DNA of 64,000 nt from Dehalococcoidia bacterium UBA1222. GTDB taxonomy: Bacteria; Chloroflexota; Dehalococcoidia; Dehalococcoidales; UBA1222. Position 1 is the stretch's first letter. Each line of letters starts with the position of its first letter. The DNA is taken from assembly GCA_002309415.1 (NCBI GenBank), contig DBXC01000007.1, forward strand, positions 40,171-104,170, read 5' to 3'. This document shows, in pieces, positions 42,450-52,636 of this stretch. The notes under the pieces were generated by a model. The model saw nothing but the letters and a program-made list of their open reading frames with translations. It ran no database searches and was not told the DNA's origin. Both the position numbers and the translations under genes were made by a program.

Positions 42450-43883
42450 ATGCTTTTCACTAGTCTTGAATTCGTTTGCGCATTTCTACCGGTTGTCTAT
42501 GGCCTCTATTATGTAATGCCCAAAAGAATCAAGAATTATTGGTTATTATTGGCCAGTCTGCTTTTCTATGCATGGGGCGAACCTAAATTCGTATTCGTGA
42601 TGATTATTTCAATCTGCGTAAACTATTTCTTAGCATTGCAGATTGAAAAAAGAAAGAAAAAGGAAAAGAAAGCCAGACAAACCCTTCTCATAGTATGTTT
42701 GATCTTTAATCTGGGAATATTACTTGCATTCAAATATACAAACTTCATAACATCATCTATCAACTCTTTATTCCCAAATAGTCCTGTTTTACCCAACACT
42801 CAAATCGCGCTACCCATTGGGATCTCTTTCTTTACATTCCAAACACTAAGTTATGTTATCGATGTCTACAGAAAAACTGTCCCGGCTCAAAGAAAACTAA
42901 GCGATCTGGCTCTATACATCTCACTATTTCCACAATTAGTTGCCGGTCCTATCGTCAGATATTCAACGATAATTGATCAGTTATCAAACAGACCTGTTAA
43001 TTTAGAAAAAGTTTCTACTGGTCTATTACGGTTCATGATTGGATTTAACAAAAAGATGCTCCTAGCTAATGTACTTGGGGAACTAGCAGACCATGCTTTT
43101 GCTGCAAACGGTGCTGGAAGTATCTCAATGGCTTGGCTAGGTGCACTCTGTTATGCACTACAGATACTGTTTGATTTTAGTGGATACTCAGATATGGCAA
43201 TAGGACTTGGTTCAATGCTTGGTTTCACATTCCCAGAAAACTTCAATATGCCATATATATCTAAAACGATCACTGAGTTTTGGCGACGATGGCATATATC
43301 ATTGGGGGCGTGGTTCAGAGACTACGTTTATTTTCCCTTAGGAGGATCTCGCGTCAAAAAGTCAAAACTGGTTAGAAACCTTTTTGTCGTTTGGTTGTTA
43401 ACAGGGCTTTGGCATGGAGCCAATTGGACATTCATCCTCTGGGGATTACTGTATGGAATAATCATCATAATTGAAAAAACAAATAAACTACCCGAAAAAC
43501 TCGAATCGTCTGGCAATATCAAAAAAGGTATATACCAGATATTTACACTGTTATTTGTTTTATTTGGATGGGTTCTATTTAGATCAGACACTATTTCGAG
43601 TGCGTTTAATTATCTGAAAACAATGCTAGGAATAAATGGCACTCAACTAATAGGTAATGATTTCGTTTTTTACGGCAGAGACTATATCGTCTATATTATC
43701 GCTGGAATAATCCTATGTACTCCACTACTTTCAAATATCACAACGAAACTAAATAATAGTGGTAAGTTCAAACCAATTGTATTCGAAGTGGTGTCATATA
43801 CCACTCAAATAGTGCTATTCATAATAAGTCTCAGTATGCTATTCATGAATGTTAATAATCCGTTTATCTATTTTAATTTTTAG
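42450..43883 (+). CDS. MBOAT-family polysaccharide O-acetyltransferase
   Basis: A 477-aa membrane protein with about ten segments. It has the AlgI/PatA-type motifs WRRWHISLGAWFRDYVYFPLGG and the active-site His region LTGLWHGANW. Enzymes of this kind pass acetyl groups across the membrane for O-acetylation of exported polymers, working with an SGNH/DHHW partner, which is the next gene here. It begins 2 bp after rmlB but is clearly more A+T-rich than the upstream genes. Confidence 0.92.
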   Translation: MLFTSLEFVCAFLPVVYGLYYVMPKRIKNYWLLLASLLFYAWGEPKFVFVMIISICVNYFLALQIEKRKKKEKKARQTLLIVCLIFNLGILLAFKYTNFITSSINSLFPNSPVLPNTQIALPIGISFFTFQTLSYVIDVYRKTVPAQRKLSDLALYISLFPQLVAGPIVRYSTIIDQLSNRPVNLEKVSTGLLRFMIGFNKKMLLANVLGELADHAFAANGAGSISMAWLGALCYALQILFDFSGYSDMAIGLGSMLGFTFPENFNMPYISKTITEFWRRWHISLGAWFRDYVYFPLGGSRVKKSKLVRNLFVVWLLTGLWHGANWTFILWGLLYGIIIIIEKTNKLPEKLESSGNIKKGIYQIFTLLFVLFGWVLFRSDTISSAFNYLKTMLGINGTQLIGNDFVFYGRDYIVYIIAGIILCTPLLSNITTKLNNSGKFKPIVFEVVSYTTQIVLFIISLSMLFMNVNNPFIYFNF

Positions 43884-43895
43884 GTATTTAGTACA

Positions 43896-45476
43896 ATGAA
43901 CAAAGACAGAATAGTGAAGATCTCAATAATAAGTACATTCAGTGCTGTCGTACTGACGATTAGTGTCCTTCTTGTATCTTTGTCTATAAGACCAGTGGGT
44001 AGTTTTCTCAAACACGAATGCTCTTTTTCAGAGATGAGGGAATCTATTGGCTCATCACTCAAATCAAATACAGGAATCATCAAAACCACCATGGTTGACA
44101 TAAATGGATTATTTGCAAGAATAACTGGACGAATAACATACAATGAAACCACTAAGCTAAATAATGGAATGCTCGATGGTAACTATACTGTCTATCAAGA
44201 TAATAAATACATTCCAACACTTGCAACAAATCTAACCAATCTCTCAAAACTACTAGAGATGAATGACATATCCTTCATATATGTGCAGGAACCATCTAAA
44301 ATGGATCTCTCTGGTTCTTTATTGCCTGCTGGACTTGAGAATTATCCAAATGAAAATGTCAATGAACTGATTACAACATTGAGCAACAACCGGGTCAATG
44401 TTTTAGATCTCAGAAACTATATTACTGATACTCCAGAGCATGTCTCTAGCTATTTCTATAATACAGATCACCACTGGAACCCAGCTGGTGCTTTTATTGC
44501 CTTTCAACAATTAATGGCTTACTTATCAACAAACATTGATTCATCCGTTGATACATCACTAACAGGTATCAGCCTTTGGCAGAAGCACTCTCTTGATAAT
44601 TGGTTTCTTGGAAGTCGCGGAAAAAGAGTGGGACGGTATTATGCTGGAACAGATCCTTTAATATGGTATACCCCACTCTTTGAGACAAACATGTCATGTG
44701 CAGTTATTAATCATAAAGCTTTATATACAGGATCATTCGAAGATGCTGTTATTCGTAATAAATATATCGATCAAAAGAACTACTATAAAGATGTTGCTTA
44801 TTGCGTATATATAGGCGGAGATTACCCTCTTGTTAAGCACCGAAACCCCAATGCACCAAATCATCTTAAAGTACTCATAATCAAAGATAGCTTTATGCTG
44901 CCACTTCAATCTTTCTTATCAACTGAATTCACAGAAGTTGACGTCATAGACCCACGTCACTATAAGGATTCAACAATCGTTGAATACTGTAAATGGACCA
45001 AACCAGATATAGTCATATTTGCAATCAATCCTGGATATATATCTTCAAAAGACTACTACAATGTCGGAGATACAACCCCTAGAAACTTTAGTAACGATTA
45101 CAAAGTCCAAGAACTAGTGTCATTTGACTCAATCTCTCTCAAAGCAACGGATAACAATCACTATTGTAAAAGACTTTTGGATAATTTAAACCAAAATCAA
45201 ACATATTCAATCGAATTGTCAGGAATACAATTATTAGAGGGAAATACTGAAGGAGTAAGTATCATCGTATTTGACTGGGCAACAAATAGAATTATTCGAC
45301 ATGAGATAGTTGATCTTGAATATTCCAAACACTGTAATGAAATTAAATGGACATTTAAAGTACCCAAAGAAGAAGGCGAACATGATTATTCGCTTCTAAT
45401 ATATGCAGGCATACATGGGAATACTGCTCATAATAGTGTTGAGTATAAAGATATAGAAATTAGTATTCTAGAATAA
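43896..45476 (+). CDS. DHHW/AlgX-like SGNH-family protein
   Basis: A 526-aa protein with one N-terminal membrane anchor (about residues 8-30) and an extracytoplasmic domain. The motif FYNTDHHWNPAGA near residue 195 is the DHHW signature; IIKDSFMLP is a probable SGNH-like Ser block, and the C-terminal 120 residues look like a carbohydrate-binding beta domain. With the MBOAT gene 12 bp upstream it forms an O-acetylation pair like AlgI/AlgX or PatA/PatB. A+T-rich. Confidence 0.82.
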   Translation: MNKDRIVKISIISTFSAVVLTISVLLVSLSIRPVGSFLKHECSFSEMRESIGSSLKSNTGIIKTTMVDINGLFARITGRITYNETTKLNNGMLDGNYTVYQDNKYIPTLATNLTNLSKLLEMNDISFIYVQEPSKMDLSGSLLPAGLENYPNENVNELITTLSNNRVNVLDLRNYITDTPEHVSSYFYNTDHHWNPAGAFIAFQQLMAYLSTNIDSSVDTSLTGISLWQKHSLDNWFLGSRGKRVGRYYAGTDPLIWYTPLFETNMSCAVINHKALYTGSFEDAVIRNKYIDQKNYYKDVAYCVYIGGDYPLVKHRNPNAPNHLKVLIIKDSFMLPLQSFLSTEFTEVDVIDPRHYKDSTIVEYCKWTKPDIVIFAINPGYISSKDYYNVGDTTPRNFSNDYKVQELVSFDSISLKATDNNHYCKRLLDNLNQNQTYSIELSGIQLLEGNTEGVSIIVFDWATNRIIRHEIVDLEYSKHCNEIKWTFKVPKEEGEHDYSLLIYAGIHGNTAHNSVEYKDIEISILE

Positions 45477-46388
45477 CCGTAATAATCGCTTGAAAACAAG
45501 CTTCATGACACAAATCGGATGTCTTATCGCAGATAAAGTCCTTTGTGAAAAACTCATTGTGTGCCACGTTGATAATATTGCTGCCTTTTCCAACTCATCA
45601 GCACGAAATTTTGTGAGTTTAACAGGATCTTTTGAAAACGGATAAATATCTTCTGAATAAAGCAGTTCCATATCCCGTTTCAATATTGGATCCATATTAG
45701 CATAATCACTGACACCACCCTTACGATGTCTAATAACAGCTAGATTGGCAAAACCAATCCGTTCACCCTTACGTAACGTCTGCATAAGGAAAGGATAGTC
45801 TTCAAGTAAAACATACTTCTCATCGAAGAATCCCAATTCAGCAATGGAAGCTCTTGTTCTAGCAAGATTACATCCTGGAATTATCTTTTTATACTCTAGC
45901 TTTTCGTATATCTTTTCGATAGAACCACACTCGAGTAGTTTTGTATCTATTGCATTTGGCCATGTTCCAATGTATTCGGTCATAGACACATCATAGAGGT
46001 CACATCTAGCTCCCATGACCTTGGCATTACATCGAGTGAAAGCAACAGTCCATTGAGAGAGAGAGGTGCTTGAACAAAAGGTATCATCACTGGATAGAGG
46101 AAAAATATACTCTCCCTTCACTAGTCTTAATGCATTGTTATAGTTTCTAACGGTTCCTTCATGTTCATCCAAACTGACAACAATCAAATCATCAATGTTT
46201 CCTTTGTTGTTTTCAAGAACATAGTTTCTCCAATAATCACAATCAAATGAATCCGTGCCGTCATCAGAGATGATGTACTGAATATGCGGATAATCCTGAG
46301 ACAAAAGGGAATCAACAGTTTCCTTGAGAAACTGACTATTATATGCGAGAGTGATAATACTAACTAATGGTTTTTCATTTGTTTCCAT
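45468..46388 (-). CDS. Glycosyltransferase family 2
   Basis: A 306-aa GT2 enzyme: PLVSIITLAYNSQFLKETVDSLLSQDYP at the N-terminus (in part: VSIITLAYNSQ), YIISDDGTDSFD, and the metal-binding region PLSSDDTF. It is one of few minus-strand genes inside the plus-strand cluster and overlaps the end of the DHHW gene by 9 bp. The ATG at 46388 is preferred to a TTG at 46394. Sugar specificity unknown. A separate promoter is expected in the 99-bp region it shares with the next gene. Confidence 0.88.
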   Translation of the reverse strand: METNEKPLVSIITLAYNSQFLKETVDSLLSQDYPHIQYIISDDGTDSFDCDYWRNYVLENNKGNIDDLIVVSLDEHEGTVRNYNNALRLVKGEYIFPLSSDDTFCSSTSLSQWTVAFTRCNAKVMGARCDLYDVSMTEYIGTWPNAIDTKLLECGSIEKIYEKLEYKKIIPGCNLARTRASIAELGFFDEKYVLLEDYPFLMQTLRKGERIGFANLAVIRHRKGGVSDYANMDPILKRDMELLYSEDIYPFSKDPVKLTKFRADELEKAAILSTWHTMSFSQRTLSAIRHPICVMKLVFKRLLRLF

Positions 46389-46487
46389 AGTCAAACATAC
46401 TTTAACAATGAATTGTTTACGCCGTTATTTTAACCTAAAAAGCCAAACATATATAATTAGGTATAATCCAATGGAAAGAAGGCATAG

Positions 46488-46895
46488 ATGGAGATAAAAA
46501 AGAAGAGTTTTCCTCTTCATGAAGATCCTCGAGGCAAATTGATTGCAATCGAATCAATCGGAGATGTTCCTTTTGAGATAAAAAGGATTTATTACATCTA
46601 TGAAACCGCACCTGAGACCAGACGCGGATTTCACTGCCATAAAGCCCTTGAACAATACATGATCTGTACATCCGGATCCTGCAAGATTCTTTTAGATGAC
46701 GGGAAAGAAAAGCAGATTGTTGAATTAAATGATCCGTCCGAAGGGCTATATGTCGGACCTTCTATGTGGCGGGAAATGTATGACTTTTCTCCCGGTGCAG
46801 TGCTAATGGTGTTGGCATCTGAACATTACAATAAAGATGACTACATCCATGATTATGACCAGTTTTTGAAATATGTGGGAGAGAAACGAAAATGA
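46488..46895 (+). CDS. FdtA/QdtA-type dTDP-4-keto-6-deoxyglucose 3,4-ketoisomerase
   Basis: A 135-aa cupin of the WxcM-C/FdtA type. Diagnostic features are [39 protein letters not shown] with the catalytic His pair, and the C-terminal [20 protein letters not shown]. It moves the keto group from C4 to C3 of dTDP-4-keto-6-deoxyglucose made by RmlAB. FdtA (galacto product) and QdtA (gluco product) cannot be told apart by eye. ATGA overlap couples it to the aminotransferase gene. Confidence 0.9.
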   Translation: MEIKKKSFPLHEDPRGKLIAIESIGDVPFEIKRIYYIYETAPETRRGFHCHKALEQYMICTSGSCKILLDDGKEKQIVELNDPSEGLYVGPSMWREMYDFSPGAVLMVLASEHYNKDDYIHDYDQFLKYVGEKRK

Positions 46896-47989
46896 AAGTC
46901 CCATTTGCAGACTTCACACCCATGCATGATGAAATTAAAGCAGGAGTAACAGCTGCTTTTGGATTTGTCTTCAGCAAGAATTCATTCATCTGCGGAGATG
47001 AATGTAATAACTTTGAAAAAGAATTTGCAAAATACTGTGGTGCAAATTACTGTATCGGATGCGGCAATGGTCTTGATGCACTGCATATGATTCTCAAAGG
47101 ACTTGGAATCGGTCAGGGAGATGAAGTCATCGTACCGGCTCAGACTTTCATTGCTACAGCATTAGCAGTCACATATGCAGGAGCCAAACCTGTATGTGTT
47201 GATATTGAACCGGATTATTTTGCTATCGACCCAACTAAACTGGAAGATGCAATTACCCCCAGAACCAAAGCAATCCTTATGGTACATCTATATGGTCAGG
47301 TCGGACGATGGCAGGAAGTTGCAGACATAGCAAAAAGACACAATCTATTTCTCATTGAAGATGCTGCACAGGCACATGGTGCGACATATAAAGGTGTCAA
47401 GACCGGCAACTTGAGCATAGCGGCTGGATTCAGTTTCTATCCTGGCAAGAATCTGGGGGCACTGGGAGATGCCGGCGCTGTATGCACATCATCAAAAAAT
47501 CTTGAAGAATATGTTCGTGCATACAGGAACTACGGAGCTAAAGTGAAATACCACCATGAGTATATGGGGGTAAACTCTAGACTTGATGAAGTACAAGCCA
47601 CAGTATTAGGTATAAAACTTAAGTATTTGGATAAGTGGGGAGCTGATCGCTGCAGGATCGCCAACAGATATTTATCTGAAATAAAGAATCCACAGATTAA
47701 ACTGCCAGCGGTTAACCCTAATGGGACTCATGTTTGGCATATCTTTGCAGCAATGGTTGATGATAGAGAACGATTTGAAAGATATCTTGATGAATATCAA
47801 ATCGGTCATGTCATCCATTATCCCTTCCCTACTCATCTGCATGAAGCATACAAATCATTAGGATACAAAAAAGGCGATTTCCCTGTTGCAGAAATGAATG
47901 CTAATCATGAGATTAGTCTTCCGATATACTATGGAATGACAAACGAACAAATCGATTATGTCATTACATGCTTGAATATGTTTAAATAA
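46892..47989 (+). CDS. FdtB/QdtB-type sugar aminotransferase (DegT/DnrJ/EryC1)
   Basis: A 365-aa PLP enzyme that transaminates dTDP-3-keto-6-deoxyhexose to the 3-amino sugar (dTDP-Fuc3N or dTDP-Qui3N). It has [19 protein letters not shown] (part shown), [14 protein letters not shown], the AAQAHGA motif and the PLP-Lys in [18 protein letters not shown] near residue 187. The start overlaps the ketoisomerase by 4 bp. An N-acetyltransferase to complete Fuc3NAc/Qui3NAc is not obvious, but the next gene starts with a GNAT domain. Confidence 0.93.
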   Translation: MKVPFADFTPMHDEIKAGVTAAFGFVFSKNSFICGDECNNFEKEFAKYCGANYCIGCGNGLDALHMILKGLGIGQGDEVIVPAQTFIATALAVTYAGAKPVCVDIEPDYFAIDPTKLEDAITPRTKAILMVHLYGQVGRWQEVADIAKRHNLFLIEDAAQAHGATYKGVKTGNLSIAAGFSFYPGKNLGALGDAGAVCTSSKNLEEYVRAYRNYGAKVKYHHEYMGVNSRLDEVQATVLGIKLKYLDKWGADRCRIANRYLSEIKNPQIKLPAVNPNGTHVWHIFAAMVDDRERFERYLDEYQIGHVIHYPFPTHLHEAYKSLGYKKGDFPVAEMNANHEISLPIYYGMTNEQIDYVITCLNMFK

Positions 47990-48082
47990 AAGCTTTAAAA
48001 CATACTTGTATATATATGAATGCATTGACTCATTTCATATTATCAATGTTTAAAAAGCATTTATATAATGTGGAGTTTATTA

Positions 48083-51000
48083 ATGGATGTGTCAAGGTTT
48101 AAAATTCGTCCGCTTCATCCAAATGATGCAGAGCGCATGGCAGAATGGATGAGAGATGAGGAAACAACGAAGTTTCTTAATATTGGAAGAAGCGACTATT
48201 CAACTGATGACGCTCTCCAATTCATAAAGACAGCAGAAAACGAAACGGTTAACATTCATCGTGCAGTCACAGACAACGGATTATACGTTGGAACAATTAG
48301 TCTCAAAAACATAAACCACAAAACACTTTCTGCAGAATATGCTATTGCAATGCATCCAGAAGGAAGAGGCACAGGTGCTGCCACTGAGGCAACGAAACAA
48401 CTTCTTCGCGTGGCCATTGATCAGCTCGGACTCCGGCGTATTTACTTATATGTCAGATCGAATAATTTAAGGGCAATCAGATTCTATGAGAAGAATGGTT
48501 TCATCCTTGAAAGTGAATCATTAGACGAAAAAAATGATTACTCAACTTTACAATACGTATATCAAACAAAAAACATATCAGCAGAAAAAACCGATAATTG
48601 CGCACAGAAACGTAATCTAGTCTTTTTCTTCTCCAAAAAACTACAAATCAGCGGCGGACTGATTTTCCTTCTTGTTATGGCTAAACAAATGGCACTTAAG
48701 AACTCCTACCATGTGTGCTATGTAAATTACAGAAATGGTGATATAGATGATCTTATAGCTGATTCTAAAGTGAGTTTTATCAATCTTGATGATACTAATT
48801 ATTCACTACCCGATAATTCAGATTACTTTGTTCCACTAAACTATCTGTTTTTCTTCTTAGAAAAAGCAAAAAAACTGAAAAACAGTAAAGTACTCTTGTA
48901 TAATTGGCACCCGCATCTTTGCACATATCTCAAAAACCAGTTTTTCTATCGAAAAAATGACTTGAGTGAATTGCTAAGTTTTTTTTCTTTAAAAGATGGT
49001 TTAAGCTTCATGGATAAAGCATGTTTCATGGAAACATACAAACAAAACAGTCTAATAAATGAAATCAGATATATCCCAGTATTTACGTCATCGTGCAAAA
49101 AAGATTATGCATCCCCGCTACCAGTATCTTCGGACCGATACAGAATCGGTTGGCTTGGACGATTGGACAGAGACAAGATCTATTCATTAATTAACCTCGC
49201 AGATAATATCTTTTATTCAAATTTAGACAAACCGGTAGATTTGCATATCATTGGAGATGGAAACTCAAAAAGTCTTCTAAAACTTGAGCAATATGCCCCT
49301 AAGATAAGATTTATCTTTACTTCATACTTAACAGGGGAGGATAGAGACAAGTATATCCGTGATAATATCGATTTAATGGTCGCAATGGGGCTTTCCTCAA
49401 TTGATACATCAAACCTTAGTATTCCTACAATCATTCCAATAACGTCTAACAAAGCATTCAATGATAATTGTTTTGTTTTTTTATTTGATACAAATGGGTA
49501 TTCACTTGGGTGGGATAAAGATGACCTAACGGACTTGGGTTGTACTACATACTCAATACGACAGGCGATAAATCTTGTTTATAAGAATAGTGGCAAGGAT
49601 GAACTTGGATATAAGTGCCATGAATTTGCTTCGAAATCATTTGATATTGAAAAAAGCACTTACCTTCTACAATGCGCATTAGATCATTGTTCTTTATCCA
49701 TAGATGATTGTTTATCAAATAAGCAAATCAAATCGCACCTTAAAGCTTATAGGCGTTATTGTTTATTCCATGGCAAAAAGAATAGGAATTATGACTCATT
49801 CATTCTATTCAATCAAAAGCTTAATAGAATGCAAAATGGCGGCATAATAAAAAAGACTGCTGTTTTAATATCAACATATCTCGGTCCTTGTAAGAATTTG
49901 TTTATATCTTTTTCCAAAAATGCAAAATCTTTTGTCCTGCGCGCGGATTCGTATTTGAAAAAGAAAATTCAAAACCCAATTATCAAGCATCGTAGCATTA
50001 AACAATATCGAGAGATTCAGTCTCAATACCAGTCCAAAATAGAAGGAATAAAGGCTATATACAAAAAAACAGGAAAAATCAAAGTGCTCTTCCCCATAAT
50101 ATTCAAAAGTGTTTTTCCAAGCGAGCCGATTTTCCAAAAAATGCTAAATAATGATTTATTTGATCCTTACATTCTTATCACTCCAGACATGGAACGATCA
50201 TTAGAATTCAGCTCCCAAACATACAATGATTCTTATGATTACTTCTCTAAAAAGTATCCAAACAATGTTTTGCATGGTTTTGACACTGAAAGACACATTG
50301 GAATAAAGCTTAGGAATGAATACCAAGTTGTTTGTTATAACAATCCCTATGCCCATATGGCACATGAATATCACAATATTTCTAACTTTCTTAAATACGA
50401 TGTACTTAACATTTATGCCAATTATGGATTCCCAGCAGTAAAGTATTGGCGAAACGTCATGCAAACAGATTTTTACAATTCACTCTGGAAAGTGTGTATT
50501 GAGAGCCCTTTAAACTATAAAGAACTTTGCAAGCACGAACCTATTAAAGGAATGAATGGGATAATAACAGGATATCTCAAAATGGATAGGATGTCTGAGA
50601 TTCCAGAAGATCATCACGAACGAAAACGAATCATTATCAGTCCTCATCATACAGTTTTGGGGTGGAAAGCACTTAATATTTCTAATTTTCTAACATACTT
50701 TGACTTCTTTACTGAATTACCGAAGATTTATCCACAGATTGATTTTATTTTTCGACCACATCCATTGCTCTTCCAAAATCTAAAAGCAAGTGGTTTGTGG
50801 ACTGAAACACAAATTGATGACTATATCAGTTCACTCACCAAATCGCAAAACATGAAATATGATCAGTCTGCTGACTATTTCGGGACATTCATCAATAGTG
50901 ATGGCATTATTCACGACTGTGGTTCTTTCACTGGTGAGTACTTATTCACCGAAAAACCATGTTGTTACATGCTTAAATCAAAAAAAGAAATACATAGAGT

Positions 51001-51211
51001 TATGAATCCAATGGGGGAACAGTGCCTGAAGCAATACTACCATGCATTCTCTCGTAATGATATTTGCAAGTTCATCGATGAGGTTATTCTAAAAGGAAAT
51101 GATCCACTAAAAGAAAGTCGTGAAAACTTTGCAAAAACACAATTGAAAGTGAATTACCCGCATGGTGCTGATATGATTATCAAATTACTAGAAGATACGA
51201 TTTGCACATAA
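48083..51211 (+). CDS. Three-domain fusion: GNAT acetyltransferase - glycosyltransferase - CDP-glycerol phosphotransferase-like
   Basis: A 1042-aa protein. Residues 1-155 are a RimJ/RimL-like GNAT domain with the acetyl-CoA motif GRGTGAATEA and RSNNLRAIRFYEKNGF. Residues about 175-540 resemble a GT4/GT-B glycosyltransferase (FFFSKKLQISGGLIFLL, then RIGWLGRLDRDKIYSLI and HIIGDGN). After a Lys-rich linker, residues about 650-1040 resemble the TagF/CDP-glycerol phosphotransferase family (IIISPHHT, DFIFRPHPLL, DGIIHDCGSFTGEYLF). The ATG at 48083 has GGAG 7 nt upstream. A+T-rich. It may acetylate the aminodideoxy sugar, transfer a sugar and add an alditol phosphate in one polypeptide. Confidence 0.8.
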   Translation: MDVSRFKIRPLHPNDAERMAEWMRDEETTKFLNIGRSDYSTDDALQFIKTAENETVNIHRAVTDNGLYVGTISLKNINHKTLSAEYAIAMHPEGRGTGAATEATKQLLRVAIDQLGLRRIYLYVRSNNLRAIRFYEKNGFILESESLDEKNDYSTLQYVYQTKNISAEKTDNCAQKRNLVFFFSKKLQISGGLIFLLVMAKQMALKNSYHVCYVNYRNGDIDDLIADSKVSFINLDDTNYSLPDNSDYFVPLNYLFFFLEKAKKLKNSKVLLYNWHPHLCTYLKNQFFYRKNDLSELLSFFSLKDGLSFMDKACFMETYKQNSLINEIRYIPVFTSSCKKDYASPLPVSSDRYRIGWLGRLDRDKIYSLINLADNIFYSNLDKPVDLHIIGDGNSKSLLKLEQYAPKIRFIFTSYLTGEDRDKYIRDNIDLMVAMGLSSIDTSNLSIPTIIPITSNKAFNDNCFVFLFDTNGYSLGWDKDDLTDLGCTTYSIRQAINLVYKNSGKDELGYKCHEFASKSFDIEKSTYLLQCALDHCSLSIDDCLSNKQIKSHLKAYRRYCLFHGKKNRNYDSFILFNQKLNRMQNGGIIKKTAVLISTYLGPCKNLFISFSKNAKSFVLRADSYLKKKIQNPIIKHRSIKQYREIQSQYQSKIEGIKAIYKKTGKIKVLFPIIFKSVFPSEPIFQKMLNNDLFDPYILITPDMERSLEFSSQTYNDSYDYFSKKYPNNVLHGFDTERHIGIKLRNEYQVVCYNNPYAHMAHEYHNISNFLKYDVLNIYANYGFPAVKYWRNVMQTDFYNSLWKVCIESPLNYKELCKHEPIKGMNGIITGYLKMDRMSEIPEDHHERKRIIISPHHTVLGWKALNISNFLTYFDFFTELPKIYPQIDFIFRPHPLLFQNLKASGLWTETQIDDYISSLTKSQNMKYDQSADYFGTFINSDGIIHDCGSFTGEYLFTEKPCCYMLKSKKEIHRVMNPMGEQCLKQYYHAFSRNDICKFIDEVILKGNDPLKESRENFAKTQLKVNYPHGADMIIKLLEDTICT

Positions 51212-51228
51212 TACATTAGGGGGCAAGA

Positions 51229-51930
51229 ATGAATATTGCACTTATTATCGCTGGTGGCAGCGGTCATCGTATGCAACAAGAAATACCCAAGCAGTTCATC
51301 AATGTAATGGACAAGCCGGTTATAATCTATACGCTTCAGGCTTTTCAGAATCATCCCAATATCGACGAAATTGGCGTTGTTTGTATCGATGGTTGGCATG
51401 ATGTTCTTAGAGCATATGTACGTCAATACAACATTACAAAACTAACATGGATTGTATCAGGCGGAGCAAATGGCCAGAGTTCAATAAGAAATGGGGTATT
51501 TGAAGCAGAAAAAAGATATAGTCCTGATGACATTCTCCTAATTCACGATGCAATTCGTCCACTGGTTTCACAAGAAATTATTTCTGACTGCATTATTCAG
51601 TGTCAGCAACACGGAACCGCCATTTCAGTACTACCTTGCAATACCGCAGTTCTACACTATGATGACACAAATTCCTCACGCACCGTGGTTCCACGAAATG
51701 AACTAGCTTTAACACAAACACCGCAGGCCGTTCCAATCGGTAAACTAGCCAACCTACACAGAGAGGCATTAAAACGTGGAATCACAGATTCAGTGGCTAC
51801 ATGCACATTATTAGTTGAAATGGGTGAAATGGTTCATTTTTCTATAGGATCGGAAACAAATATCAAACTGACTACACCTGGAGATTTACAAATCTTCAAG
51901 GCTTTGCTTTCACTTAATGAAAAGAGGTAA
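51229..51930 (+). CDS. IspD/TarI-like cytidylyltransferase
   Basis: A 233-aa nucleotidyltransferase. The CTP-binding motif reads IIAGGSGHRM...PKQF (residues about 6-24); later motifs are LIHDAIRPLV, LTQTPQA and ETNIKLTTPGDL. IspD makes CDP-methylerythritol, and the paralogous TarI makes CDP-ribitol. The position inside a polysaccharide cluster, beside AraD-like and SDR genes and downstream of a CDP-alditol-type transferase, favours a TarI-like role with a pentose or pentitol phosphate. The substrate is not proven. Confidence 0.85.
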   Translation: MNIALIIAGGSGHRMQQEIPKQFINVMDKPVIIYTLQAFQNHPNIDEIGVVCIDGWHDVLRAYVRQYNITKLTWIVSGGANGQSSIRNGVFEAEKRYSPDDILLIHDAIRPLVSQEIISDCIIQCQQHGTAISVLPCNTAVLHYDDTNSSRTVVPRNELALTQTPQAVPIGKLANLHREALKRGITDSVATCTLLVEMGEMVHFSIGSETNIKLTTPGDLQIFKALLSLNEKR

Positions 51931-51937
51931 TTCTTAA

Positions 51938-52633
51938 ATGCTGTTAAAAAAGCTCCGTGAAGATGTATGCTTTGCGAATAAGAGATTACTAGAATCAGGA
52001 CTAGTAATACTAACGTGGGGAAATGTCTCAGCAATCGATAGAGAGACTAGATTAATAGCAATCAAACCATCTGGTGTTCCCTATTCTGAGATGACACCCA
52101 CCGATATCGTTGTGACAGATCTTTCTGGAAAGATTATTGACGGTGATAAGAAACCTTCTTCTGATTTGCTCACACATTTGGAGTTATATAACAAATTTAC
52201 AAATATTGGTAGTGTTGTACACACTCATTCAAAATGGGCAACCATTTGGGCGCAGATGGGTTGTTCCATTCCGGCATTGGGAACTACTCATGCCGATGAC
52301 TTCTTTGGTGAGATACCATGCACTAGAGATTTAACCAACGAAGAAATCAATAATGATTATGAGAAAAACACAGGTAAGGTAATAGTTGAAACGATTAACA
52401 GAATAGATATCGAAAAGGCATTCGCTGTTCTTGTAAAAAGTCATGGACCATTCGTATGGGAAAAAACTCCTGAAAAAGCTGTAGACAAAGCCATGGTGCT
52501 TGAATATGTTGCTATGATGGCGTGGCACACCTATATGGCAAAAGGCAACTTTGATTCAATGGATAATTGTTTAATGACGAAACATTTTGAAAGAAAACAT
52601 GGCAAAAACTCTTATTACGGACAGAAGAATTAG
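51938..52633 (+). CDS. AraD-like class II aldolase (L-ribulose-5-phosphate 4-epimerase family)
   Basis: A 231-aa protein with the complete AraD/UlaF pattern: TWGNVSA, IKPSGVPY, SSDLLTHLELY, the metal ligands in VVHTHSKWA and SHGPFVWEKTPEKAV, HADDFFGEIPCTR, and the C-terminal SYYGQ. It should interconvert L-ribulose-5-P and D-xylulose-5-P. No arabinose catabolic genes are nearby; it lies 7 bp after the cytidylyltransferase and 3 bp before the SDR gene, so it probably supplies the pentulose phosphate to be activated with CTP. Confidence 0.88.
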   Translation: MLLKKLREDVCFANKRLLESGLVILTWGNVSAIDRETRLIAIKPSGVPYSEMTPTDIVVTDLSGKIIDGDKKPSSDLLTHLELYNKFTNIGSVVHTHSKWATIWAQMGCSIPALGTTHADDFFGEIPCTRDLTNEEINNDYEKNTGKVIVETINRIDIEKAFAVLVKSHGPFVWEKTPEKAVDKAMVLEYVAMMAWHTYMAKGNFDSMDNCLMTKHFERKHGKNSYYGQKN

Positions 52634-52636
52634 AAA

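Noticed and set aside
48001..48070. Promoter with TATAAT at 48064-48069 for the fusion gene
   Set aside because: Transcription would begin after the GGAG ribosome-binding site of the ATG at 48083; read-through from the aminotransferase gene is more likely.
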